The notes under the pieces are model-generated. The model saw only the letters and a list, made by a program, of their open reading frames with translations. It had not been told where the DNA came from and made no database searches. From assembly GCA_026393755.1 (NCBI GenBank), contig JAPKZO010000023.1, positions 1-64,000 on the forward strand: DNA of 64,000 bases, given 5' to 3'. Both the position numbers and the translations under genes were made by a program. Of the stretch, positions 1 to 8,957 are shown in pieces; position 1 is the stretch's first letter, and each line of letters opens with the position of its first letter. The stretch comes from Acidobacteriota bacterium (lineage in GTDB: Bacteria > Acidobacteriota > Vicinamibacteria > Vicinamibacterales > JAKQTR01).

Positions 1-141
1 TGCCCGTCGGAATCGGCCCCGCGACCACCGGCGTCGGCTGCGCCTGGCCACGCCCGCCCTGCCCCCGACCGGGCGGCGGCTGCCCGCCCTGCTGAAAGGC
101 CAGCAGCGAATGCTCTTCCCAACTGTAGACCGCGGCCGTTG
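1..141. repeat. 141-bp exact direct repeat, copy 1
   Basis: Every base from 1 to 141 matches 7155-7295 in the same orientation. Identity stops abruptly after the shared cgcggccgttg. The left limit is set only by the window edge, so the true repeat could be longer. Both copies encode the mature N-terminus of the Tat-exported TIM-barrel-like protein. Confidence 0.95.
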
Positions 142-202
142 TCGCGGCCAGCGTGCCGGCTGTCCTGATGAAACCACGACGACTGACCTTTTTCCCTGCC
201 AT
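1..202 (-). CDS. Tat-signal TIM-barrel-like secreted protein, N-terminal part (runs off left edge)
   Basis: The gene starts at an ATG at 202 and runs off the left edge, so about 67 residues are visible. The N-terminus is a twin-arginine signal (SRRGFIRTAGTLAATTAA) followed by YSWEEHSLLAFQQGG and a Gly/Gln/Pro-rich linker. The region from TAAVYSW onward is identical to the start of the TIM-barrel-like protein at 6289-7347, so this is either a paralogue or the same gene seen twice. Unlike that second copy, the reading frame here is unbroken from the Tat motif into the linker. The TonB-dependent receptor lies 83 bp upstream on the same strand, so the two could be co-transcribed. The enzymatic role is unknown. 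Confidence 0.7.
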   Translation of the reverse strand, partial: MAGKKVSRRGFIRTAGTLAATTAAVYSWEEHSLLAFQQGGQPPPGRGQGGRGQAQPTPVVAGPIPTG

Positions 203-285
203 AGAAGTCTCCTCACCAAGAAGGCAATTCCACTCTCGTCAAGACACCAAGTCAGGGCTTCCTGGAGCCGCCCCGACCACTGGCG

Positions 286-3200
286 TCAGAAGCTGAATCG
301 CGCCGTGAACTGCATCGACCGCGCTGTCTGATAGCCAGTCGCCACGCCGAACCCTGCTCCGCGCGGCTTGGACTTCGAGTCGATAACGTTGCCACTCGCA
401 TCGAACGGCAGGTTCGTGATCGTTGTCGGAGTACTCGGGCTGTTCAGGTTCATCGTCGTGTTGCGGCCGGTGATGTTGCCAAAGTTGGGGGCGTTGAAGA
501 TATCGAGACGAAGCTGGACGTTCCTGCGCCCACCCAGCGAAATCGTCTTGTTGATCGACAGGTCCAGACTCTGCTGGAAGCATCCGTACACGTAGTTGTT
601 CCCGGATTCCAGACCGACGCTGCCGACAGCCGGACCCTGGAATGCGGCCGCGTTGAACTGCCGGAGGGGGTCCGAACTGCAGCCCTGGCCGGGGTCGCCG
701 ATGACGAGCACGCGCGCCGCGAAGTCGGGCGATCCCGTCAGATTGAGATTGCCGCCACCGCTGGTGTAGTTGGGGGTGATGGTGTAGGGCGTTGCGGTGA
801 TCCCGGTCCAGATGCCCGACACTTGCCAGTCGTTGACGAAGCCCCCCAGGATCTTCTGCCCGAGAGACCCACCCGTCTTCATGCGCGGCAACTCGTAGAT
901 GAAGTTCACCTTCATCTGGTGGGTTGATGGGTTCTGGTTCCCGAGGAGCGCTTGCGCCTGAGCCTGGTCGGTGCGATCGGTGACCGTCCGGTTCGCGTAG
1001 TCATGCTGAAAGCGATCGCTGATCTTGGCCCGGTCGTAGAGCTGGATGGTGTCGACGAATCCGAACGCCAGGTGGTTCCTCATGCGCCTTTGCAGCGAGA
1101 TCTGGATCGAGTGAAACTTCTCCCACTGGTTGAATGTGATTTGCGTAATCGCCCCGTACCCCTTGTAGAAACGGACCTGGTTGGGATTCGTGCTGACCAG
1201 CGAGCCCGCGACGCCTGTGGTCGTTGACGACGGATCCTGGAGGGCCGGATCGAACCCCGCCCCAATGTCGATGCTGTTGATGTTCTGCGACGAGGTCCAC
1301 TTGTTCCACGCGTACGAGCCGGTGTACGACGCGTCCAGCGTCATGGCCCATGGCAACACCATCTGCACGCCGCCGTTCCACTGCAGCGCCGTCGGGACCT
1401 TCGGCGTGTATTCGAAGGTTCGCAGGGCGGAAGGCGAGACGGTGGCCAGGCCGGTGGCGCTCAAGTCCTGCAAATAGCCGTAGCGCACCGTGACCGTCTG
1501 CGAGGTGGGAGGGTTGTTGACAACGGTATAGGACTCCTGGGTCTGCGTCCGATCGTAGAAGATTCCTCCGCCGCCTCGCACCACGAACTTCTGCTGTCCG
1601 GTGACGTCCCACGCCACGCCCCACCGCGGTCCGAGGACGAGCGAGGGGAACTTGTAGTACGTCTTCGCGATGTCGGTTCCCGGAATGTGCAGGCCGTTCA
1701 GGGCGTTGCCAGTATTCGGCACGAGGGTGCCGACGATGACGCTCGCCTGGGCGCTCGTGCCGACCTGCTGGCCGGTGAGCGGGTTGATGGCCACACGGTT
1801 CGTACCTGAGCACGGGTACACGCCGTTGGCGCACCCATACTGATAGAGGGCCGGTGCCTTGGAGGCGTCATACGTGTTGGGCAGGAAGTTCGAGCCCTGG
1901 CCGCGCTCATCGAAGACGGCCCGGTAGTTGCTGAACCGCATGCCGAAGTCGAGCGTCAGGTTCGGCTTGATCTTCCAGTTGTCCTGGAGGTACCCCTCCA
2001 TGGTCCTCGAGTTGTTCGCGCCTTCAGTCCATCGCGACGTCTGGGTGATATTGCTGAAGACGCCCAGCGCCGCGTTGGAAAAGCCGAATTGGCTGTCGAG
2101 CGGATTGAGGGTGTCGTTACCGAACGTGTAGGTCCCTTGCATACTCGACCGGCCATCCGTCTGCACGCTCTGGATGAAACTGAAACCGGCCTTCATCGTG
2201 TGGCGCCCTTTGACCTTGGTCACGCTCGCGTTGGCGCCGTTGGTGATCTGGGTCTGGATGAACTGCGCCCACGCGATGTTCGGCGGCGCATTGGTGACGC
2301 GGCTGCCCCACGCAAACGAGGGCACCATGTGGGCAGTTGTGCCGTCCCACCACGGCACGTCGACAGAGTTGAGGACTTGATACGCCCAGTACGATGGGTC
2401 GATGTTGAAGGCGTCGGGAAATATATACGGAAGGTCTCCCATGCCGTTATCGTTGCGGTTGGATTTCGGACTGGTCGCAAGCCCGCCCTGCGAGCCGCAG
2501 AAGGTCGGCGAACCCCCTGGAACCGAGCAGCCCGACTGGGCGTGGCTGTTCCGGCTGTAGTTGACCTCGACGTAGGTCGTCGAATTGACGCTCCAGTTGA
2601 CGTTGTACATCTGCCCGTAGATGCCAATGTTGTTTACCGTGATGTCGGTGAAGCCGGGGATGTTCTGCGGGAAGTCCCTGGTCGGCTGCTGATAGATCGC
2701 GACCCGGGCCGAGGCGCGCAGATTACTTAACGCCTGGTAGTCGAGCTTCAAGACGGGCGCGTAGCCGTTCGCATCGACTTTGGGCGTCAGGGTTTGATAG
2801 TTGTACGCCACGCCCGCGACCGTCGGCAGGTTCGGTTCCGGATACCACTTCAGGATATTCAGACCCGTCTGGTAGAGCCGGTTCGCCGGGATCTTGCCCA
2901 GCACGCCGCCGTCCTTGAAGCAGGCCGTGGTGTTCGCGGCAGAGCAGGTGCCCGAGATGAGCGGGTCCTTGATGTACGGATACAGGTTGCCGTTGTTGTC
3001 CAAGGTCTGGGAAAAGTCGCCTTGCCGCTCCAGCAGCGTGGGCATGCGATAGCTGACGACCGAGCCGGCCCTAGTCCGCGGGTTGAACTCCAGGTTGAAG
3101 AAGAAGAACAGCTTGTTGTTGTGGCCGGGTTTGCCGACCGGGCCGCCGAGCGACCCGCCATAATCCTTCTCATTACTCAGCGGCTTCGGGTCACCATTGA

Positions 3201-4053
3201 GGATGTTGGTCTTGCTGTTGGAGTTCCAATCGGAGTTCCGTGCCACGTAATACAACCCGCCGCGCAAGTCGTTGGTCCCGCTCTTGGTGACGACGTTTAC
3301 CTGCATTCCGGCGGACCGGCCGTACTCCGCCTGATAGCTGGACGTGACGGCCTTGACTTCACTCACCGAGTCGACGCTGACTTTCATCGACTGGCGATTG
3401 ATGCCCGGGTCCATGTTGACCGCCCCGTCAACCATGAAGGTCGTTTGGCCCGCGCCACCCAGGACCTGCACCGTGGTCAACGTATCGGTTGATACCTGGA
3501 CGCCAGGCGTCAGCTGGAGCAGCGCGCCAAAGTCGCGGCCCAGGATTGGAAGGGACGCCATCTGCTGGTTGGTCACCGTAAACGACTTTTCACCGCTCAC
3601 GGCCTGAACCAGCGAGACCTCGCCTTTCACGATGACGGTCTCTGCGGCTCCGCCGATCTCGATGGTCAGCTTGCCAATGCTCGTGACCGGCCCGGAGCTG
3701 ATGTCGAAGCCCGACTTCTGCAGCTTCTTGAACGACGGTATCTCGACCGTCACCGTATACCTGTCCGGGGGGAGGTTCGGGAACACGAACACCCCCGCCC
3801 CACTGGTGACAGTTGTGCCGAGCGTGGTACCTTTCGTCTCGCTGGAGAGGACAACGGTGGCTCCAGGAATCGCTCCTCCCTGGGTGTCCACCACGGAACC
3901 CGTCAAGCCGCCCGTGGCCTGTGCCGATGCGGAAGCCGCCATCGTCAGTACGAAGAGCGCGACGGCGACACCGGTGCTGATCAACGGCTTGACGTGCCCG
4001 CCCAGGTCTTCAGGCGCCGTACTCGCGATGCGCCGAGAGTGTGTCCACTTCAT
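286..4053 (-). CDS. Oar-like TonB-dependent receptor with N-terminal carboxypeptidase-regulatory domain
   Basis: This is a 1255-residue outer-membrane beta-barrel protein. A cationic leader with a hydrophobic stretch (ISTGVAVALFVLTMAASASAQ) is the export signal. Residues about 45-125 form a carboxypeptidase-regulatory-like beta-sandwich (GGLTGSVVDTQGGAIPGATVVL). A plug domain follows (LPILGRDFGALLQLTPGV, VDGAVNMDPGINRQ, QAEYGRSAGMQVNVVTKSGTN), then a long barrel ending in the aromatic terminus FTARFSF. This architecture is expanded in Acidobacteriota and is generally linked to uptake of large substrates, often glycans; no substrate can be named here. A Shine-Dalgarno-like GGTGAGGC lies just before the ATG. 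The gene is complete. Confidence 0.93.
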   Translation of the reverse strand: MKWTHSRRIASTAPEDLGGHVKPLISTGVAVALFVLTMAASASAQATGGLTGSVVDTQGGAIPGATVVLSSETKGTTLGTTVTSGAGVFVFPNLPPDRYTVTVEIPSFKKLQKSGFDISSGPVTSIGKLTIEIGGAAETVIVKGEVSLVQAVSGEKSFTVTNQQMASLPILGRDFGALLQLTPGVQVSTDTLTTVQVLGGAGQTTFMVDGAVNMDPGINRQSMKVSVDSVSEVKAVTSSYQAEYGRSAGMQVNVVTKSGTNDLRGGLYYVARNSDWNSNSKTNILNGDPKPLSNEKDYGGSLGGPVGKPGHNNKLFFFFNLEFNPRTRAGSVVSYRMPTLLERQGDFSQTLDNNGNLYPYIKDPLISGTCSAANTTACFKDGGVLGKIPANRLYQTGLNILKWYPEPNLPTVAGVAYNYQTLTPKVDANGYAPVLKLDYQALSNLRASARVAIYQQPTRDFPQNIPGFTDITVNNIGIYGQMYNVNWSVNSTTYVEVNYSRNSHAQSGCSVPGGSPTFCGSQGGLATSPKSNRNDNGMGDLPYIFPDAFNIDPSYWAYQVLNSVDVPWWDGTTAHMVPSFAWGSRVTNAPPNIAWAQFIQTQITNGANASVTKVKGRHTMKAGFSFIQSVQTDGRSSMQGTYTFGNDTLNPLDSQFGFSNAALGVFSNITQTSRWTEGANNSRTMEGYLQDNWKIKPNLTLDFGMRFSNYRAVFDERGQGSNFLPNTYDASKAPALYQYGCANGVYPCSGTNRVAINPLTGQQVGTSAQASVIVGTLVPNTGNALNGLHIPGTDIAKTYYKFPSLVLGPRWGVAWDVTGQQKFVVRGGGGIFYDRTQTQESYTVVNNPPTSQTVTVRYGYLQDLSATGLATVSPSALRTFEYTPKVPTALQWNGGVQMVLPWAMTLDASYTGSYAWNKWTSSQNINSIDIGAGFDPALQDPSSTTTGVAGSLVSTNPNQVRFYKGYGAITQITFNQWEKFHSIQISLQRRMRNHLAFGFVDTIQLYDRAKISDRFQHDYANRTVTDRTDQAQAQALLGNQNPSTHQMKVNFIYELPRMKTGGSLGQKILGGFVNDWQVSGIWTGITATPYTITPNYTSGGGNLNLTGSPDFAARVLVIGDPGQGCSSDPLRQFNAAAFQGPAVGSVGLESGNNYVYGCFQQSLDLSINKTISLGGRRNVQLRLDIFNAPNFGNITGRNTTMNLNSPSTPTTITNLPFDASGNVIDSKSKPRGAGFGVATGYQTARSMQFTARFSF

Positions 4054-4647
4054 GATTGTGCCTCACCCATGCGATGGTTGATATTATTCCGTCGACCTTC
4101 CTGGCCTTCCGCTGATCGAATAGTGTTCTTCGAACTTCTCGGCGCAAAACTGCGCGGCCCTCTCTAGACGCGCGAAGTCACGGGAAACCGGAGTCGCTGG
4201 CGACGAACCGCTTCAGCAGGGTAACGAACTTTTAATGCCGGCAAGGTAGCGCCGACTTCACTGAATTCAAAGTGTTTAACGGTACTGCTACGGTATCGCG
4301 CCACTGGCCGAGAAGAGAGGGGTCTCAACTCAGCCCTCTACTCACGGCAGGCTCGCATGGAAATGTGCGCCGCAGCGCGTCGCGCCACCTGTCGGACTGT
4401 AACCGTGACGGTACCGTTAACTGCGGCGCGCTTCGGCCTGGCCGACTTAGACTGACCCGCTGGCCGCCTGACTCCGTAAGAACGCCCTGCTGTGAGAACT
4501 GGACGTCACAACGCGGCGTGGCCAGGGCCTTGAATGGCGGGGGCCACCGCTACCCGTGGAGGTGCCGTACTCTTTCGGCACGCTTTGGCAGCGTCCAGGG
4601 GAAGATCGCATGTCGTTGGAGAAGCTTGCTGCCCTCAAGGAGGCGCC
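4054..4647. promoter_or_regulatory. Divergent intergenic region with ACGGTA-type repeats
   Basis: No convincing gene lies in these ~590 bases between the receptor (minus) and the BNR protein (plus). For the receptor, a TAATAT box on the minus strand (complement of 4081-4086) could be a -10 element. The region holds ACGGTA direct repeats 11 bp apart (4279-4284 and 4290-4295) and a cluster TAACCGTGACGGTACCGTT at 4400-4418. TTAACGGTAC at 4276-4285 and GTACCGTTAA at 4411-4420 form an exact 10-bp inverted repeat. Similar CGGTAACCGT-type sequences occur in other intergenic regions here, so these are candidate operator sites; the binding factor is unknown. Confidence 0.45.
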
Positions 4648-6198
4648 ATGAAACGACTCGTCCGTCAAGCGACCCTTGCGCTGATGGTGGGTTCCATCGT
4701 GTTGGCGACAGCGGCCCTCTTGGCCCAACGAGGCCCTGGCGGGTCGGCGGAACCGCTCCCGCTGCCGAAGGCCGAGGAGTTCCTGCTCTTTGGCAACTCC
4801 CTCCGTGGCGCCGGCGAGCCGATGGTCGCCGTCGATCCGTCGGATCCGAGGCACGTGATCGCCGTCGCGATGGGGAATCTACACGTGATCGACGGAAAGC
4901 ACACGACCGGCAACTCGGTCCATCACGGCGTCGCGAACTCCACGATCAACTGGCTTGCAGTGAGCCATGACGGGGGGCAAACGTTTGCCGTAAGGGAGCA
5001 GCCGATTCTCTCCGGCAAGCTGACGCGTTGTCCCGATGCCATTGCCGACGTCATGAAGGACGGAACGTTTCTCGCCGGTTGCGAGCCGCGCGAAACGGCG
5101 AGCGGCCCGGATTACTTCGGAATGTCGGCCCTGATGGTCTCGCGCGACCATGGCGAAAGCTGGGGCCCCGTCGTCCAGTTGATCAGCGATTACGAACTCA
5201 ACCGATTCGCACCCGGCCTCAGGCCCGTATCGGGCGGATTTCCCAAGGGCGCGCCGAATCGCGTGGCGAGCAATTCTCCCTGGGATCGTCCGTACACCGA
5301 AATCGACGATTCGAGCGGCGTGATCTACGCCGCCGCGCAGGGCGGCTCGGCGTATGCCGATGAGTCGGGGGCGCAACGGCGGTCGCAGGCCTACATCACG
5401 GCGTCGACGGATGGCGGCAAGAACTTCGGCACGGTGTACTCCTGGGATTCGCCGGAGTACGTCCAGTCGAGCCGCGGCGTCGGCCAGGCCGCCGCATTTG
5501 GCGTTGTCGCGGTGGTGTTCACCGCCAGCAAGGTGCCGGCGAGCGAGGGCTTCACGTGCCCGTGTCCGGTCTGGGGTCTCAGCCGCGACCGTGGCAAGAC
5601 GTTTACCTATCATGTCCTCAAACACCTGATGCCGCCGGGGGGGCCGCTGCCGGCTCCCGCTCCTGCCCCGCCGCCTCCGGGAGCCGCGGGCCGTGTGGGA
5701 CAGGGCAGCGGACGCGGGCCGGCCGGTCCCACGCCGGGATCAATTTCCGCAGACCACACCAAGGCCGGTCGCTTCGCCATGTTGAAGACGGAAGGCCCGC
5801 GGTACAGCATCGCCGTCAGCGAAGATTACGGGCGCACGTGGGGTCCGTACATCACCGCTGGAACGGTACCCGATGCCATCAGCTTCACCAAGCCGCGGTT
5901 CGAATTCTCCCGCGATGGCGTGATCGGCCTCATGTGGCGCGCCGTCTATGCCGACCGCTCGTACGACATCTGGGCGTCCATCTCGCGCGACAGCGGCAGA
6001 ACGTACAGCAAGCCGCTGCGGGTGAGCCACGCGAAATCGCCTGCGCGCGATGCGTTCCGGGACGGGGGCGGGTTTGGCGACGATATCCAGGATCTGTCGA
6101 TGGACAAGCAGATCATGCACTTGGTGTGGGGCGACTCGCGCGCCGGGTTCCAGGGCGTGTGGTACGGCCGTGTGCAGTTGAGCACGTTTGAATTCTGA
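4648..6198 (+). CDS. Secreted BNR/sialidase-fold beta-propeller protein
   Basis: This 516-residue protein starts with a signal peptide (MKRLVRQATLALMVGSIVLATAALLAQ). Repeated Asp-box-like segments follow, such as VSHDGGQTFAV, VSRDHGESWGPV, ASTDGGKNFGTV, LSRDRGKTFTY, VSEDYGRTWGPY and ISRDSGRTYSKP, which mark a BNR/sialidase-type beta-propeller. A Pro/Ala-rich linker interrupts the repeats at about residues 330-360. I chose the ATG at 4648 because AGGAGG sits immediately upstream and the signal peptide begins there; the longer in-frame extension to 4534 has neither. No catalytic Arg triad or Tyr of true sialidases can be assigned, so the role (glycan binding, glycosidase or surface protein) is open. 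Confidence 0.82.
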   Translation: MKRLVRQATLALMVGSIVLATAALLAQRGPGGSAEPLPLPKAEEFLLFGNSLRGAGEPMVAVDPSDPRHVIAVAMGNLHVIDGKHTTGNSVHHGVANSTINWLAVSHDGGQTFAVREQPILSGKLTRCPDAIADVMKDGTFLAGCEPRETASGPDYFGMSALMVSRDHGESWGPVVQLISDYELNRFAPGLRPVSGGFPKGAPNRVASNSPWDRPYTEIDDSSGVIYAAAQGGSAYADESGAQRRSQAYITASTDGGKNFGTVYSWDSPEYVQSSRGVGQAAAFGVVAVVFTASKVPASEGFTCPCPVWGLSRDRGKTFTYHVLKHLMPPGGPLPAPAPAPPPPGAAGRVGQGSGRGPAGPTPGSISADHTKAGRFAMLKTEGPRYSIAVSEDYGRTWGPYITAGTVPDAISFTKPRFEFSRDGVIGLMWRAVYADRSYDIWASISRDSGRTYSKPLRVSHAKSPARDAFRDGGGFGDDIQDLSMDKQIMHLVWGDSRAGFQGVWYGRVQLSTFEF

Positions 6199-6222
6199 GT
6201 CTCCGGGCGAACGGCGGGAAGA

Positions 6223-6263
6223 CACGAACGGCCGCAAAGTGAAGTGCTTTGCGGCCGTTCGTG
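6223..6263. terminator. 17-bp stem-loop between convergent genes
   Basis: CACGAACGGCCGCAAAG (6223-6239) is perfectly complementary to CTTTGCGGCCGTTCGTG (6247-6263), with a 7-base loop. It lies between the convergent BNR gene and the Tat TIM-barrel gene. There is no T-tract on either side, so it would be an atypical, bidirectional terminator or an mRNA 3'-end stabiliser. Confidence 0.75.
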
Positions 6264-6288
6264 GGCTTTCGCCGTGGCTCTTGTCGCC

Positions 6289-7347
6289 CTAGGCCAGCCA
6301 GGGCCGGGTTCTGCCGAGCTTGTCCTTGTCCAGGAGGATCTGCTTGGCGACGTTCGTGTTGTCGGCGACTTGAAAATCGTACATACCCGCGACCACGAAA
6401 TCGCAGCCGTTCTGGAAGCAGAACTTGAAGGCATCCCGTGGGGCAATCGCGCCCGCCGCCAAGACCTTGAATCCAATCCACGGAACCTTGACGCTCGCCA
6501 TGAACGCGGCGGTCTGCTTCGGGGTCGTGTCCCACAGGTTGTTGTGGCTGCCCCATGACCCCAGTTCCGCCTGCGCCAGTTCCGTGTCCGAGGGCTTCCA
6601 CTTGGGATCCGGTTCCTTGGGCGGGCCCGCACTCCAGTAATTGCCACTGTTGAACGTCTTGACATAGAAATCCGGGTGGATGCCCGCCTTTTCGAGCGCC
6701 ATCGGCACATCGATCAGGTGGCAGCAGACCCCGGACACGAGACCGGCCTTCCTCATGCCCTCCAGAGACTTGCCAATTACGTCAATCCGTTTGGACTTGA
6801 AGAGCCCATCGGCTGAGTTCCCGTGGACGTACCCCAGCTTGGCCCCCATATCGAGCGCCATGTCGAGGTCGCGCGTCTGGTCCTGTTCGCTCACACTGAG
6901 CCCCGCAAACCACTGCAACTTCCCGCCGCGCTCCTTCATATACTTCTTGACGGGGTTGACCATCTGCGGCGCCATCCGGGCAAAAGAGGCGTTGATGCCC
7001 TGCTTCTCGTACATCGCAAACGTCTCGAGAATCTTCTCCTCGGTGAAATACGCCCGGAGCAGCTGGGACGTATACAGCAGGTCCCGCGAGTGCGCCTGGC
7101 CGACCACCAGGTTGTGCCCCGCGATCAGCCGCGTGATCTCCAGATTCCCCAGCTTGCCCGTCGGAATCGGCCCCGCGACCACCGGCGTCGGCTGCGCCTG
7201 GCCACGCCCGCCCTGCCCCCGACCGGGCGGCGGCTGCCCGCCCTGCTGAAAGGCCAGCAGCGAATGCTCTTCCCAACTGTAGACCGCGGCCGTTGGCCGT
7301 AGCAACTTTCTTGAAGAAACTGCGGCGGTTCACCTTGTCCGGACTCA
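6289..7347 (-). pseudogene. Tat-signal TIM-barrel-like secreted protein, frame-broken near the N-terminus
   Basis: The start ATG at 7347 follows a strong AGGAGG and encodes a Tat signal (MSPDKVNRRSFFKKVATA). The reading frame then shifts at about 7295. The body of the protein (TAAVYSWEEHSLLAFQQGG onward, about 330 residues, stop at 6289) is in another frame. The body has a Gly/Pro/Gln-rich linker, then an alpha/beta protein with LEITRLIAGHNLVVGQAHSRDLLY, LQWFAGLSV, VCCHLIDVPMALEKAG and PWIGFKVLAAGAIAPRDAF, which suggests a TIM-barrel fold related to secreted proteins of Planctomycetes and Acidobacteriota; the function is not known. The break coincides exactly with the end of the 141-bp repeat shared with 1-141, so the N-terminus may be chimeric. 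Confidence 0.72.
7155..7295. repeat. 141-bp exact direct repeat, copy 2
   Basis: Identical to 1-141 over its whole length. The right boundary (7295/7296) is the point where the Tat TIM-barrel gene loses its reading frame. Confidence 0.95.
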
Positions 7348-7473
7348 TAGATGCCTCCTGGTGAATGCTGCCTGAATGGCAGTCGAGCCCATCAAAATGG
7401 CCGAATCGAGGGGCCGGCTCGGCACCCCCAGAACGGGTCTTCCCATCGTGTCGGCGATCTCCACAACGCCCCC

Positions 7474-8082
7474 TCACTTTGAGGGAGCAACGTACCGGAC
7501 TTCAACGTCTCGAACGAACTGATCGGTCACGGCCAGCTTTCCCGGCCCATAGGCGATCTCTATCTTGGCCTGGGCGTTGGCGGGGCCGACTGCGATTTGT
7601 CCATAGTGCAGCACATTGTACTGCTCGGTGATGTGGACCTGAAACTTGAACTGGTAGGTGCCTGGCGGCACTCCGAGCGCAGCGAGGTCAAAGATCTTTT
7701 CCTCCGCCCCGACGTTCGGAGTCGGCGCCGTAACCGCATCTACCTCGGGCTTTGGCGCCTTCTCCCAGTGAGCCAGCTTTACCCAGTCTGGGCAGGCCTG
7801 TCCGAGCTTGTACTCGCCATTTGACAGCTCCTGACTTACAAACAGCGTCTTGACCAATCTCCCCTGCATGTCCTCCAGCCACATTGCCGTATGGTAGGTG
7901 GGTTCTACGCTTGTCGGCGGCAGATAAAAATAGGCCACGTACAACGTCCCCGAGGCCGCCAGCGGCTGCGCTGCCCGCTGCGGCACGGCCTGTCCATTCA
8001 GAGACGGCCCACACGCGAACAGCAGCAGCAACCCTGCCGTCCACCGCACCGGCGTGATGACACGCCTCATCGTCATGAACAT
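7474..8082 (-). CDS. Secreted DUF2271-like protein
   Basis: This is a 202-residue predicted periplasmic protein. The start ATG at 8082 has GAGGGGAGG just upstream. The N-terminus is a signal peptide ending near LLLLFACGPSLNGQA, possibly a lipoprotein type because a Cys follows the hydrophobic core. The body (GTLYVAYFYLPPT, YHTAMWLEDMQGRLVKTLFVS, FKFQVHITEQYNVLHYGQIAVG) resembles DUF2271, a predicted periplasmic domain often encoded near ApbE flavinyltransferases; an apbE lies 5.4 kb away. The frame is open upstream into the larE remnant without a stop, so a 394-residue LarE-DUF2271 read-through product is formally possible, but the internal start with its own ribosome binding site and signal peptide is far more likely. 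Confidence 0.72.
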   Translation of the reverse strand: MFMTMRRVITPVRWTAGLLLLFACGPSLNGQAVPQRAAQPLAASGTLYVAYFYLPPTSVEPTYHTAMWLEDMQGRLVKTLFVSQELSNGEYKLGQACPDWVKLAHWEKAPKPEVDAVTAPTPNVGAEEKIFDLAALGVPPGTYQFKFQVHITEQYNVLHYGQIAVGPANAQAKIEIAYGPGKLAVTDQFVRDVEVRYVAPSK

Positions 8083-8170
8083 TGTTATCGCCCTCCCCTC
8101 CGCCGATATGAACCGACCGCCAATGCTCTCCGCGAATCCGCTCCAGCGCCCGCCCAATGTCGCCCCATGG

Positions 8171-8658
8171 TCACGTACGAAGGACGATGACGGTAGGTTC
8201 GTCGTTCTCGGTCTCCCGCCGAAACCCAGCCAGGTCCAGCGTGACGTACCGATACCCGGCCGATCGTCCCCGAGATCGCTTGCGTTGTTTCCATCGACGA
8301 TGCAGTCGAATCTCCCGGCCGACTGGATATCAACCAGGTGATCGTACAGATTCGCCTTGCAGTAGAAACAGCGGTCGCCGGCGTTGGCGAGGTAGTTCGA
8401 ATCCAGATGCTCGGTGGTATCGACGATCCGGTACGGAACTCCAAGCTTCTCGGTGAGTTCGACGGCATCGCGCATCTCGCGTAGCGGGTAGCTGGGGGAA
8501 GCTCCGATGCAGGCCAGAGACCGTTCGCCAAGCTCCTGGTGGGCAACAGTCATTGCCAGTGCGCTATCGACTCCGCCGGAATACGCAACGATGACCGATC
8601 GCATCTCCCGAAGAAGTTCGCGCAAGCGGGCGAGTTTGTCGAGGAGGGCTGGTGTCAT
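8171..8658 (-). pseudogene. larE: larE remnant: ATP-dependent sacrificial sulfur transferase with internal deletion
   Basis: LarE thiolates pyridinium-3,5-biscarboxylate mononucleotide during nickel-pincer cofactor synthesis. The first 134 residues are typical: a PP-loop SGGVDS at 27-32, CFYCK near 98, and DGNNASDLGDDRPG. At about 8256 the frame stops making LarE sense. One frame over, the C-terminus of the family appears at once (8257-8174, YRYVTLDLAGFRRE and on to a TGA at 8171-8173). About 100 residues are therefore missing between the two parts, including the segment that usually carries the sulfur-donating cysteine, and the junction is out of frame. The gene cannot make active LarE as sequenced. 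It lies downstream of larB on the same strand. Confidence 0.82.
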
Positions 8659-8957
8659 TCATCTCCAGCGCGGAGGCCACTGCTCGGGCCACGGGAAGAT
8701 CGACATCGTCGCCGGCCGAGTGATACTCCCCCAGTATGCCGCGAGACGAGAAATCACGTCGAAGTGTACGGTAGCCGCACGGTTACAGCCCGCGAACCCA
8801 GACTACTCCGAGTCGCTCATCGGCGTGAAGTCCGACCTTCTCGGGCGGAGCAGCCAGGCCGTTCTGTGGGGCTCGGAACTCAAGAGGCGCGGGCCTGACG
8901 CAACCGTGCCAGACACGCACCAGCGCACGTTGTCGTGTGACCCGCCCGGGGCGCGTC

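Noticed and set aside
8659-8957. Possible small gene between larE and larB
   Set aside because: Frames here are short or antisense-like, with no ribosome binding site or recognisable motif.
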